From Parapedobacter lycopersici (lineage in GTDB: Bacteria; Bacteroidota; Bacteroidia; Sphingobacteriales; Sphingobacteriaceae): a stretch of 64,000 nt of DNA. The stretch is from contig NZ_JAMSLW010000006.1 of assembly GCF_024643285.1 (NCBI RefSeq), positions 1-64,000 of the forward strand. The letters run 5' to 3'. Shown here one piece after another: positions 42,362-52,300 of the stretch. Both the position numbers and the translations under genes were made by a program. How positions within the stretch are numbered: the first letter of the stretch is position 1; each line of letters begins with the position of its first letter. The notes under the pieces were generated by a model, which saw nothing but the letters and a program-made list of their open reading frames with translations, was not told the origin of the DNA and searched no databases.

Positions 42362-42706
42362 TTAATTAGCTATTTCGCCGATTATATGCTTTATCCGTTG
42401 CTCGAAATCGGGTAATACATCTTCAATGACGCCCCAAACGGCACTTGCATCCACCCCCATGTAATCATGAATTAATTTGTCGCGCATACCAGCTATGTTT
42501 TTCCAGGGAATTTCGGGGTATTTTTTTCGAATAGCAGGATTAATTTTTTTAACGGCCTCGCCGATGACTTCAAAATTCCTTATCACGGCATCCTGGATGA
42601 GAAAATCCCGGAGAAATGCTTGCTCATCAATGTTTTTTGTGTAGGCGCGGATGCGGGATATACAATCCTGAATATGTAAAAGATAGATGGATGGCGATTT
42701 ATCCAT
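42362..42706 (-). CDS. hepT: HepT-like HEPN toxin
   Basis: 114 residues, ATG at 42706. The catalytic HEPN signature R75-D-K-L-I-H80-D-Y82 (R-x4-H-x-Y) is intact and the family pattern QDAVIRNFEVIGEAVKKI is present. HepT is an RNase toxin whose partner MntA adds AMP to the Tyr of this motif to silence it. The ATG overlaps the stop of mntA by one base (TAATG), so the antitoxin is made first and translation is coupled. Confidence 0.88.
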   Translation of the reverse strand: MDKSPSIYLLHIQDCISRIRAYTKNIDEQAFLRDFLIQDAVIRNFEVIGEAVKKINPAIRKKYPEIPWKNIAGMRDKLIHDYMGVDASAVWGVIEDVLPDFEQRIKHIIGEIAN

Positions 42707-42987
42707 TAGGTAATCCGGATGAGATCCCGCTCAATCAGCGGCTTTAAATGCTGATGCAGGGATTTGGCGGTTACTAAATCCACTTTGATACCTAATCGTT
42801 TAGATAATTCGGCTTCAAGATGGATCAATTCTAATAGATTCACCCGATGATTAAAATCAATCAGGATGTCAAGATCGCTACGGTTGTTTTGTTCTCCTCT
42901 TGCGTATGAACCAAAAACACCAATCAGCGAAGGCTGGTATTTCGCCGTGGTTTCTTTGATAATCTCTTGTAGCCGCAAATCGATCAT
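42706..42987 (-). CDS. mntA: MntA-like nucleotidyltransferase antitoxin
   Basis: 93 residues from the ATG at 42987; the longer TTG-started frame is not needed. The minimal nucleotidyltransferase motif G26-S-Y-A-R-G followed by D38-L-D40 is intact (GSYARGEQNNRSDLDILIDF). It transfers AMP to the HepT toxin. The gene is directly upstream of and overlapping hepT. Confidence 0.88.
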   Translation of the reverse strand: MIDLRLQEIIKETTAKYQPSLIGVFGSYARGEQNNRSDLDILIDFNHRVNLLELIHLEAELSKRLGIKVDLVTAKSLHQHLKPLIERDLIRIT

Positions 42988-43005
42988 AATGCAAATGCTG
43001 ATATG

Positions 43006-43013
43006 CAAATATA
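43006..43013 (-). promoter_or_regulatory. Promoter -7 element of mntA-hepT
   Basis: The minus strand reads TATATTTG, a full match to TAnnTTTG, 18 bases upstream of the ATG at 42987. Confidence 0.5.
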
Positions 43014-43125
43014 CATAATTCCTTATTAAAGAGGTTATTTGCAATACGTTACTTTCTAACAGATCAGGAGTATCACGTGACAACTACACAGATTGCCAAT
43101 TACTCAGGAGATAGATTACGCTGTG

Positions 43126-43533
43126 TTACGGACGCATATCAATAATGCTATCCACAATGAAAACACTGAACCCGCGCCAGGGAATGGCTTTTTTGTATTC
43201 TTTGTAATGCAGGTCAAACGTTTTGCCGCTATTGAGCATCAGTACGTTGGCGATGCTGTCGTCTTCCACTGAAAACTCAAATTCGTTGGACTGGATAGTG
43301 CCTGCATTAGCCGAACGCAGCCCTACCTGTATCAGTTTGCCTTCGTAGGTCTTAAAGATATTGCCTTTTTTGACGACGTAGTTGAGCTGGCCTGATTTTA
43401 CCCCTTCGCCGAATACATAGTAATACTTCCACCAGATGAGGGCGGCCGCAATGACGAGTAGACCGAACCCGGCAATATACATGAACTTCCGGAACGGACT
43501 TTTCTGTTTGGGGGGCATTTGTACCTTTTCCAT
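43126..43533 (-). CDS. Small single-helix membrane protein
   Basis: 135 residues from the ATG at 43533; a TTG at 43542 is also possible. One membrane helix (about 16-35, FMYIAGFGLLVIAAALIWWK), then a periplasmic beta-rich domain (YYVFGEGVKSGQLNYVVKKG, SNEFEFSVEDDSIANVLMLN). Homologues are often misnamed 6-phosphogluconate dehydrogenase in databases, but nothing supports that. It follows the sensor kinase genes on the same strand. Confidence 0.65.
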   Translation of the reverse strand: MEKVQMPPKQKSPFRKFMYIAGFGLLVIAAALIWWKYYYVFGEGVKSGQLNYVVKKGNIFKTYEGKLIQVGLRSANAGTIQSNEFEFSVEDDSIANVLMLNSGKTFDLHYKEYKKAIPWRGFSVFIVDSIIDMRP

Positions 43534-43640
43534 AATATGCAAATGAAAGGTGGAATCGTTAAAACAAACATAGGTAAATTCACCAGGAGATACAATGCCT
43601 GCCTGCGCTTAAAAACAACCCGGGTAATCCGCATCCGCCG

Positions 43641-45572
43641 TTAAGCCGGTTGGGGGATATACGCAATCAGCTCCACACCCGACCCGCCGTTGTTTACCGC
43701 CAGGGAGCCTCCCAACGCCGCCACCCGGTGTTCAATCGATGGCAGCCCCAAACCCTGTCCGTTGGCGTGCGGCCGTATGCTGAGCCCCCGGCCATTGTCT
43801 GCTATACTTAAGACCAAGCGATTCGCCTCGTTGTAGATTAATACATTCACTTTGGTTGCCCGGGCGTGCCGGATAATATTTGTAACGCCTTCCTGAATAA
43901 TACGCAGCAGTTCGATGCGGGTTTCCAGGGTAACATCGGAAAGGACGGCGTCATCCACGTGTACCGCTTTTGCATACCGGCTGTCCGGCAGCGCGCTGTC
44001 GAGCAGGGTTTGGATGTGGTTCTGAAAATCAGATTCGCGGAAGGCCTCCCCGTCCCGGTACCATTGATGGCTTTTTCCGCGCGCAATGGCATGCGCCTGT
44101 TCCACATATTCGCTGATTTCGACCAGCTTGGTGTTAATATCTTCATTGGGGTTGTCAATCGTCAGCAATTCAATCTGGTGTTTTATGGCTGCCAGGGTAG
44201 CCGACAGGCCGTCATGCAGGTCGCGCCCCAGCCGCTGTTGCTCCTGGCGTACCGCTTGGGCGGTAATCTCCTCCATGGCCGCTACCTGGAGGTTGGCGGC
44301 GTTATTGAGTTTGTCGATCAGCTTTTTGGCCTGTTTGCTTTTCCGGGCCAGTAAGAAGGAAATGCCAACGATCCCGCCGATGGAAAGTAAAATAATGCCG
44401 ATCAGCCACCACTTGCGCTGGTTTTTGACGTGTTCTGATTCCTGCAATGCCAGCCGGCTGTATTCGGCGTCGGTATGGGCATACAGCAGCGTGTCAATAT
44501 CGTTGACCAGAATGGATTGGATGGAATCGATGGACTGCGTAGCGGCTTTGGCGCGTTCATAGGCGGTTTGGTACAGCCCCTGGTTGGCCAGCAATTCGGC
44601 TTCAAAACGGTGCAGCGTGAAATCATGATCGGTAAAGACACCCGGCATTGATTTCAGTTTGGCCAGGTAGTGGGCGGCGCTGTCGTTGTTTTTGTAGGTT
44701 AGGTGGTATTCTACCTGTTTGGTAACCAGCACTGGCTCGAGCATGCCGATCAGCGGGGCAGGCCGGGTAGTGTCGCCATACAGCGCCTGTTCCATATCCG
44801 CCAGGGCGTGGGCAGTTTGCTCCCGGTCTTTCAGTAAAGTAGCGTATTTGTAATAATAAAGCTCTTTCATATAGAACGCCGTGATAAACGCGTTGGCCGA
44901 GGTGGGTTTGATTTGCTCAACCAAGGGGGCGTAGATCGCCTCGGCCAGGGCGAGTGTTTTTGCGACGTTGGCGGTATCGTTTTTAGCGGCGTATGCGTGG
45001 ATGGCGGGATCCAGCACGTTGATAAAGCTGATGGCAATATTTAAGTTGATGGACTTCTTTCGGAGCAATTCCGGAAATTGCTCGATATAAGCCCGTTCTT
45101 TTTCGTATGTTCGGATTACGTTGTCGTAGTTCCGTTTATCGATATAGGTGTTGCTTTTGCGACCTGCAACCAATAGGGGTTTCTCGCCGTACGCAGCCAG
45201 GATTTCCTGTTCGGCTTTTTCCAGAAAGTAGACGCTTTCCCCTTCCCGGTTTCCGTAATTGGCATTATTGCTCAGGCTGATGTAGTAGTTGATCCGGTAG
45301 GCATTCAGGGAATCGGCACTCCACGCCAGCCTTCGGTAATGCATTAGCCGGTGCATCAGCGTATCCCGATCATAGTGCATGCCGGAGGCAAATTGGATAG
45401 TGATCCAGTCGTCCACGGCATCCAGGTAATGTTTGGTGTCCAGTTTATTATTGTCCAGTTGCCGTTTAAGGCTGCTGATGTCCGGCGTGTTAGTGCCTTC
45501 CTGCTTAGCAAATGCGGTGGCGGTAGTTACGTATAGCACCATGATGGCGGTACAGATCGATTGTATGTGCAT
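43641..45572 (-). CDS. Sensor histidine kinase with TPR-like extracytoplasmic domain (HisKA_3 type)
   Basis: 643 residues from the ATG at 45572 (MHIQSICTAIMVLYVTTATA signal). The periplasmic part (about 30-385) is helical and TPR-like. A membrane helix WWLIGIILLSIGGIVGIS lies near 393-410. The dimerisation part has RDLHDGLSATLAAIKHQIE with H453 as phosphoacceptor; N-box EGVTNIIRHA and G-box DNGRGLSIR follow. This is the NarX/DesK class that pairs with LuxR-type regulators. It is a paralogue of the kinase at 45736-47691; 163 bases separate them. Confidence 0.88.
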   Translation of the reverse strand: MHIQSICTAIMVLYVTTATAFAKQEGTNTPDISSLKRQLDNNKLDTKHYLDAVDDWITIQFASGMHYDRDTLMHRLMHYRRLAWSADSLNAYRINYYISLSNNANYGNREGESVYFLEKAEQEILAAYGEKPLLVAGRKSNTYIDKRNYDNVIRTYEKERAYIEQFPELLRKKSINLNIAISFINVLDPAIHAYAAKNDTANVAKTLALAEAIYAPLVEQIKPTSANAFITAFYMKELYYYKYATLLKDREQTAHALADMEQALYGDTTRPAPLIGMLEPVLVTKQVEYHLTYKNNDSAAHYLAKLKSMPGVFTDHDFTLHRFEAELLANQGLYQTAYERAKAATQSIDSIQSILVNDIDTLLYAHTDAEYSRLALQESEHVKNQRKWWLIGIILLSIGGIVGISFLLARKSKQAKKLIDKLNNAANLQVAAMEEITAQAVRQEQQRLGRDLHDGLSATLAAIKHQIELLTIDNPNEDINTKLVEISEYVEQAHAIARGKSHQWYRDGEAFRESDFQNHIQTLLDSALPDSRYAKAVHVDDAVLSDVTLETRIELLRIIQEGVTNIIRHARATKVNVLIYNEANRLVLSIADNGRGLSIRPHANGQGLGLPSIEHRVAALGGSLAVNNGGSGVELIAYIPQPA

Positions 45573-45735
45573 GTGTTGCAGTTTAGGGTGTGATAATAAA
45601 CCTGATACCTGTAAATATAACAATAAACGGGCGTCAGACGGGTAACAATGCGTTGACGTCGGAACACTGAAAAGTAAATCGCACGCGAGGGAGCAAAGCT
45701 ACCTAAATCAAATGGCATTCATAGGCATACCGGTA

Positions 45736-47691
45736 TTACTGCGGCAAATTCAGCGGGATGGATACCATGATTTCGGTGCCGGTCGTGTCGGAATGCAGGG
45801 TCATGTCGCCATTCAGGTACTGCACGCGGCGGCGGATAGATTGCAGGCCCATTTTTGATTTGCTGTCGTCCAGCTTCATGCTGTCCGAACCCTTTCCGTC
45901 GTCTTTGATCGTCAGGACAAGGCTATCCGTTTCCGCATAGATTAAAATATCCACCGCCGTGGCTTTGGCGTGTTTGATGATGTTGGTAATGGCTTCCTGG
46001 ATGATGCGGAGCAGCGCAATCCGGGTGTCGATATTGACCTGGCGCAAAGCACCATTATCAATCTCAATATGCTTGCGGTATCGGTTATCTGGCAGCGCGC
46101 TGTCTGCCAATAGGTTAATCTGGGTTTCCAGTGATTGTTCCTGCTGTCCTTCCGCGGCGTAGAACCATTCGTGGCTTTTGTTGCGGGCCGCATCATACGC
46201 GTACGTTAAACTGGTTTGCAGGGTGCCTAGTTTAGTCTTCAGCGGCAACTCTTCGGTTGACATCATTAACACTTCCAGCTGGTGCTTGATGCCCGCGATG
46301 GAAGCCGACAGGTTATCGTGGAGGTCCTGGCCCAGCCGTTGCTGTTCGTCCCTGATTGCCTGGTGTTTCGCTTCTTCCATGGCGATGACCTGCATGTTGG
46401 CTACGTGGTTAAGGGCTTCTACCTGTTCTTTCGCTTTCCGGCTCCGGCGGAGCATAAGCAGGTATATGGCCAGTACCACTGCCGATGCTACGGCCGAAAT
46501 GATCACCAGCCAAACGGTCCGTCGCTCTTTCACGTGCTCTGCCCGGCGAAGGGAAATTTCGCTGTGCTCAGCTTGGGTATAGGCATATAGCAGGTCGCTC
46601 GCTTCCGACATTAGGGCCATTTGCAGGTCGCGTTCATGATTGAGTGCGTCAGTAAGCGACGCATAGGCATCGCGGTAATTGCCCTGCATGGCCTGTAGCT
46701 GGCCTGTAAATTCAGCAACGTCTGCCTGTTGACTGTCGCCGAAAACAGGCGAAGACTTGTATTTTTCGAGATAGCGCCGAAGGCTGTCTACCTGCTGTCG
46801 ATCGCGGTAGTTTTCTAAACGCAGACGGACCAGGTTGAAATCGATAAAGTTTGTCACTTGGTCACTGTAGGTGGTCTTCAGTGCCTCCATGCGATTCAGG
46901 ATGGTGGCTACGCTATCATAGCGGTGCTCAAATTTAGCTATGGAGTGGTCCGTGTCGATCAGTAACAGGTCATTGTACAGCAGCTGGCTCCGGGTAATCG
47001 AATCTTTTTGTTGGAGGGCATGGCCAATCTGCCTGCTGAGGTCTGCGGTTTGGTAGACCGCTGCGGTGTCATTCATCTTGATATATCCCGATAGTACGGG
47101 TGATAAAATGTACATGGCGTTCAGGCCCACGGAAAGGTCAACCTGACCTGAGCGGAGGCGCTCGGGCAGGCTAACCAGGTAGCTGCGCTCCGGTTCATAG
47201 ACCGAGAGGACGCTATCGTACAACCGCAACTCCTGATAGATCCTGGTTTTTTGCAGTTGTTCGACCAGTGGATGCTCCTCGCCGGCCTTTTTATATTCCT
47301 CCGTAATTTTTTCGGCGTAGTACATGGATGCCCCCCGCTTTTTAAACATGCGCGCGTTGTTAAAAAAGAGGAAATAATAGCTGATGCGGCCACGGCTGTG
47401 TGCGACTTTATTCCAGGCAATGTCCTCATACAGCTCGAGCAGGTCTACCAGTTCCCTGGTTTCAAAGTGTTTTCCCTCCGAGAACAGGCGGTGTGTCAGC
47501 GAATCGGCTTTAGCCAGGTATTGGTCTGCGGATATGCTATTGGAATGATAAGCGTTGGCCAGCTTGTCAAATTCCTGCTGTGCGCGGGATGCCGGTTGCG
47601 CGCTGGCAATCTGACCGATACTCGCCAGGAGAAAAAATAAAATGGCAAGGAAAATAAATTTCCTTGCCGGTAGGTAGAAGTTGATAGTCAT
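45736..47691 (-). CDS. Sensor histidine kinase, paralogue of the previous one
   Basis: 651 residues, ATG at 47691. Signal sequence (FIFLAILFFLLASIGQIAS), helical extracytoplasmic domain, membrane helix VWLVIISAVASAVVLAIYLL, then QDLHDNLSASIAGIKHQLEV with H458 as the phosphoacceptor. N-box EAITNIIKHAKA and G-box DDGKGSDSM are present. It lies 31 bases after the response regulator gene, which is most likely its partner. It and the second kinase share layout and clearly arose by duplication. Confidence 0.88.
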   Translation of the reverse strand: MTINFYLPARKFIFLAILFFLLASIGQIASAQPASRAQQEFDKLANAYHSNSISADQYLAKADSLTHRLFSEGKHFETRELVDLLELYEDIAWNKVAHSRGRISYYFLFFNNARMFKKRGASMYYAEKITEEYKKAGEEHPLVEQLQKTRIYQELRLYDSVLSVYEPERSYLVSLPERLRSGQVDLSVGLNAMYILSPVLSGYIKMNDTAAVYQTADLSRQIGHALQQKDSITRSQLLYNDLLLIDTDHSIAKFEHRYDSVATILNRMEALKTTYSDQVTNFIDFNLVRLRLENYRDRQQVDSLRRYLEKYKSSPVFGDSQQADVAEFTGQLQAMQGNYRDAYASLTDALNHERDLQMALMSEASDLLYAYTQAEHSEISLRRAEHVKERRTVWLVIISAVASAVVLAIYLLMLRRSRKAKEQVEALNHVANMQVIAMEEAKHQAIRDEQQRLGQDLHDNLSASIAGIKHQLEVLMMSTEELPLKTKLGTLQTSLTYAYDAARNKSHEWFYAAEGQQEQSLETQINLLADSALPDNRYRKHIEIDNGALRQVNIDTRIALLRIIQEAITNIIKHAKATAVDILIYAETDSLVLTIKDDGKGSDSMKLDDSKSKMGLQSIRRRVQYLNGDMTLHSDTTGTEIMVSIPLNLPQ

Positions 47692-47722
47692 AAGTAATAC
47701 GCACTGAAGTGGTGGTTCGTGA

Positions 47723-48355
47723 TCAGATTAATTCCTGTGTACGGGCATACGCCAGCAATTCCGTAATGGAATTTACGTGCGCCTTAGCCATCATCTTACG
47801 CCGATGCGCGACAATTGTATGCTTGCTCAGGTGTGTCTGATCGGCCGTTTGTGCAATGGATAGCCCTTGTGCAAAATACTGTAAAATTTCCAATTCACGA
47901 ACGGTAAAAGGAATTTCGATGGTTTGGTTCAGGTCTTCCAGAATTTTACTGATTACCGGACAAACGTACTGTTCGCCGCGATCTATGGTCGCTAAACATT
48001 CAAGAATGGTGTCAAAGCCAGACGACTTGCTAATCAGTCCTTTGGGATTGTACGCCATGATGTTGGCCACGGTAGTGGGGTTAACGACCGAGCTGATGAC
48101 AATGACCGTCACCTTACGGTTCAGGCGCTTGACCTCATTGATGAGCGGAAGGGCGTTTTTATTCTTCAGGTAATAGTCCAGGAACAGGCAGATCGGCAAC
48201 TGGGAATGCTTGATCAGGAACTGGGTCAGTTCCCGTTCCTCGTTAAAAGCATGCACAGCGTGAAAAATTTCCAGCCTTTCGATCAGTGCCGAAAAGGAAT
48301 CCGCAAACAGGCGGTGGTCGTCAAAGACGATAGCTGTGGTATTAGTTCGCTCCAT
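47723..48355 (-). CDS. LuxR-family response regulator
   Basis: 210 residues, ATG at 48355. The receiver domain has the acidic pair in FDDHRLFADSF, the phosphoacceptor D60 in CLFLDYYLKN, and a conserved K (GLISKSSGF). The C-terminal LuxR helix-turn-helix (about 145-208) has FTVRELEILQYFAQGLSIAQ and HLSKHTIVAHRRKMM. It is the first gene of the operon that continues with two sensor kinases. Its targets may include the surface operon transcribed in the opposite direction from 48968. Confidence 0.88.
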   Translation of the reverse strand: MERTNTTAIVFDDHRLFADSFSALIERLEIFHAVHAFNEERELTQFLIKHSQLPICLFLDYYLKNKNALPLINEVKRLNRKVTVIVISSVVNPTTVANIMAYNPKGLISKSSGFDTILECLATIDRGEQYVCPVISKILEDLNQTIEIPFTVRELEILQYFAQGLSIAQTADQTHLSKHTIVAHRRKMMAKAHVNSITELLAYARTQELI

Positions 48356-48967
48356 AGGTCAGTGCCAATGTAGCAAAAGTATTGATTTTGATTTATGATG
48401 CATTAGGCCTGTTTGGGTATCGATTGATTTTAGTGACTAATTAATGTGGTATAAGCATGGTTCAATAACATGTTTTTGTTATCTGTACTTCTTGATAATA
48501 CCGGCTAAATCAATTAATTAAAGGTTCATTTACATGACAGTAGCCTTTTTTTTGCTCGGATCAGCTTACGGATATAAAATGACATAAATAGGTTATTTTA
48601 TAAAATCATAATAGCCAAAAAATGTTATTGTGTATGTAGTGTAGTGATATAATAGACTTATCTCCATTTCTTTGTGAAAAATATTCTATCAAAGAAAATT
48701 GAAATTTAGTAAAAGAAACTTAGGCCTGTTTTAACGCTGATATCTTCAGAATACCGTGATCAATTTATATGCCAAGGTTTTTTGGCATCCACGGAACGGT
48801 TACACAGATTGGTCTTCAAATACCGAAGAACCAGCGCTATGGGCGATTTTGATTCGTGAAGCGGACAACCGATGCCGAGCGAATAACCACCAACTTAGTC
48901 AATTCTGCACTATCAAATGAACAATTTAAGCCAATTGCTGACACCGACTCCCACTGGGAGAACAAGG
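48356..48967. other. 612-base divergent intergenic region
   Basis: AT-rich control region between the response regulator operon and the surface adhesin operon. On the minus strand TACTTTTG (48374-48381) is a full -7 match 18 bases upstream of the regulator ATG. I see no clear promoter for the plus-strand operon and no gene; a short frame from 48917 joins the next gene. Confidence 0.45.
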
Positions 48968-49339
48968 ATGAAAATCAATTTCATGGTATCGTGTGTGATT
49001 ACCTTCCTAATCCTGCTATGTGCCGTACCTTCTTCATGGGCACAGAGCCACCCGGCAGGAAATAACGACGAATCAACGGCTGCGCAGCTGGCGACCCGCG
49101 ACCTGGCGACCCTGAAGGAAAGTGCACAGCTTTCAAAATTGCAGGAAGACTATGTGTATAATATGTTTTTAGGGAAATATCAATACCTCGAACAGCATGA
49201 AGCTACCGGTCCGCGCTGGGAATTAAACATGCAGGCGAGTGCCCGAAAACTGCGGGAATTGCTGGGAGAAGATGTCTACCTGCGGTTGATTGACCTGGGC
49301 CTGATAAATCGTTGGTTCGGAATTAATGAAAAAAACTAA
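48968..49339 (+). CDS. Small exported protein at the head of the surface operon
   Basis: 123 residues from the ATG at 48968, which gives the signal peptide MKINFMVSCVITFLILLCAV ending SSWAQ; an ATG at 48917 would add 17 polar residues. The mature part is helical (LATLKESAQLSKLQEDYVYN, LNMQASARKLRELLGEDVYL). Unknown function. It lies 11 bases before the giant adhesin gene. Confidence 0.65.
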   Translation: MKINFMVSCVITFLILLCAVPSSWAQSHPAGNNDESTAAQLATRDLATLKESAQLSKLQEDYVYNMFLGKYQYLEQHEATGPRWELNMQASARKLRELLGEDVYLRLIDLGLINRWFGINEKN

Positions 49340-49350
49340 GCCTGCTATCT

Positions 49351-52300
49351 ATGAATAAATTTTACGCGAACTCCATGCGGATAAAAAGCTATGTATTAGG
49401 TCTTGTTGCCCTTTGCTTAATGGTAATGCCCAGTGCATTCGGACAGGCAAGTTTTTCGACAAACCCGGCTGATGCTGCCATTATCAATGCGTTGACCGGC
49501 TCGGGTATCGGCATTACAAGCCCGTCGTTGGAACGTGGAAATCGAACTTCCCAGATTGCTACTTTCACTAATGGAAATTCCGGAGCCGGCTTTGGGATGG
49601 ATCAGGGTGTGCTGTTTTCCACAGGGAATGCAGGAAGTGATCTAACCACCAGAAATACACGTGCTGTTACGTCAAATGACCCCGGAAGTTCTGGAACGGA
49701 TGCAAATCTAATTGCAATCAATTCGCAGGCAGCATATAACACGGTCTCGTATTCCTTTGACATCACGCTTGAGCCGGAAGTAACCGGAATTCGGATTGTG
49801 TTCCAGTTTGGCTCCGAAGAATACCCCGACTATGTGGGCAGTGTCTATAATGACCTGTTTGGTTTCTTCGTGTCTGGACCGGGTATTGGTAACGGTACGA
49901 CACCGCAGAATTTTGCGCTTTTACCCTCCAATAATGACGTCATTGCGGTGAATTCGGTCAATGGCGGGGTATTGGGTGCGTCTTCAGATGGTACTGCGGT
50001 CAACCTAGGGCAAACCGAGTTTTATATCAACAACGGTCACCGGAATGATGGGCAGACAAATACAAATCCGCAGCCAGGGCCATTCCCGGTTCATATTGAA
50101 TATAATGGGGTCACCAAGGCAATCACGCGGGATATTGCCGGGCTGACGCCCGGCGCTACCTACCGATTTAAGGTGGCCATTGCGGATGTGGGGGATCCAT
50201 CCTACGATTCTGGTGTCTTATTACACCAAATCATCGGATTACGGGAAACAGATTTGTCGGTTGAAAAGACAGTGGACAACGCCACACCGATAGTGGGTGG
50301 TACCGTGACGTTCAACATCAAGGCAATAAATAAAAATATTCCCGAAGGGAACGAAGTGACGCAGGCGGAAGTAAGGGATTTACTGCCATCAGGGTATACG
50401 TTTGTGTCGGCTACGCCTTCGCAGGGAACCTACGACCCCGTGACGGGTTTATGGGATATCGGCACGATGCCGATTGGTGCCGAAGAGGAACTGGCGATCC
50501 AGGCAACCGTCAATGCAACCGGTGATTATCGAAATCTGGTCAATATCCAGGCGCTGGATGCGGTGGACGCTGACCAGACGGATAATTTTGATGAGGCCTC
50601 GGTAACGCCGAGTCCGCCAAACCCGTCGTTTACACTGGTTAAAACGGTTACATCGGTGACGGATGCCGCCAATGTTGTGCGTGCCGGAGGTACGTTTGAA
50701 GCGGTTGGCGATAAGATCAATTACACGATTACGGTAACCAATACCGGCAATGTGGAGCTGACGGATATTATCGTTACCGACCCGCTTACAGGACTTTCAG
50801 AGACGATTACCTCCCTGGCCTCGTTGGATACAGAGGTTTTCACAACAACCTATACGATACAGCAGTCCGACCTGAATACGGGTTCGGTAGTGAATACGGT
50901 TACGGCTACGGGTGATGATCCGGACGGTGATCCCGTCAATCCGGAGGATCCGAATGACGGCGAGGTAACTACGCCGGGTACGCAGACCCCGGAGCTGACG
51001 GTAACCAAGATCATCACGAGTGCGGGTCCGTACAATGCGGTGGGCCAGGAGATCACCTACGATATTGTTGTGACGAACACGGGCAACGTAACGATCGATA
51101 ACATCGTACTGACGGATGCCAATGCGGATATCCCGGCTGGCGAGGAGAATATCGGCACGCTTGACCCGACGGAAAGCGTAACCATCACGGTTACCCATGA
51201 GGTTACCCTGACGGACCTGAACAACGGCAGCGTGAGCAACCAGGCCACGGCTGCGGGCGATGACCCGAACGGTGACCCGGTGACGGAGGATTCGGATGAC
51301 CCGGGTACACCGGGTGTTCCCAACGACCCGACGGACACGGACGTGGTACAGACCCCGGAGCTGACAGTCACGAAAACGATTACAAGCGCGGGTCCTTACA
51401 ACGCAGTGGGCGACATAATCACCTACGATATTGTTGTGACCAATACGGGCAACGTAACGATCGACAACATCGTGCTGACGGATGCCAATGCGGATATCCC
51501 TGCGGGTGAGGAGAGCATCGGCACGCTTGACCCGACGGAAAGCGTGACCATCACGGTTACGCATGAGGTTACCCTGACGGACCTGAACAACGGCAGCGTA
51601 AGCAACCAGGCCACGGCCGCGGGCGATGACCCGAACGGGGATCCGGTGACGGATGACTCGGATGATCCGGGCACACCGGGTGTTCCCAACGACCCGACGG
51701 ACACGGACGTGGTGCAGACCCCGGAGCTGACGGTAACCAAGACCATTACAAGCGCTGGCCCTTATAATGCGGTCGGCGACATAATCACCTACGATATTGT
51801 TGTGACGAACACGGGCAACGTGACGATCGATAACATCGTGCTGACGGACGCCAATGCGGATATCCCTGCGGGCGAGGAGAACATCGGCACGCTGGATCCA
51901 ACGGAGAGCGTGACCATCACGGTTACCCATGAGGTCACCCTGACTGACCTGAACAACGGCAGCGTGAGCAACCAGGCCACGGCTGCGGGCGATGACCCGA
52001 ACGGGGATCCGGTGACGGATGACTCGGATGATCCGGGCACGCCTGACCCGAACGACCCGACGGATACGGATGTGGTCCAGACCCCATCGTTATCATTTGC
52101 AAAAACGGGCGTGCTGGCTACCGATGGCAATACAATTACTTATACGTTCACGGTAACTAATACCGGCAACGTAACCATGACGGGTATTACGCTGGCTGAA
52201 ACCGGCTTCAGCGGTACAGGTACGGCACCGGTTCCGGCGTTTGTTTCCAACAGCAATGGTAGTCCGGCTGGCACGCTTGTGCCTGCCGAAGTAGCCACTT

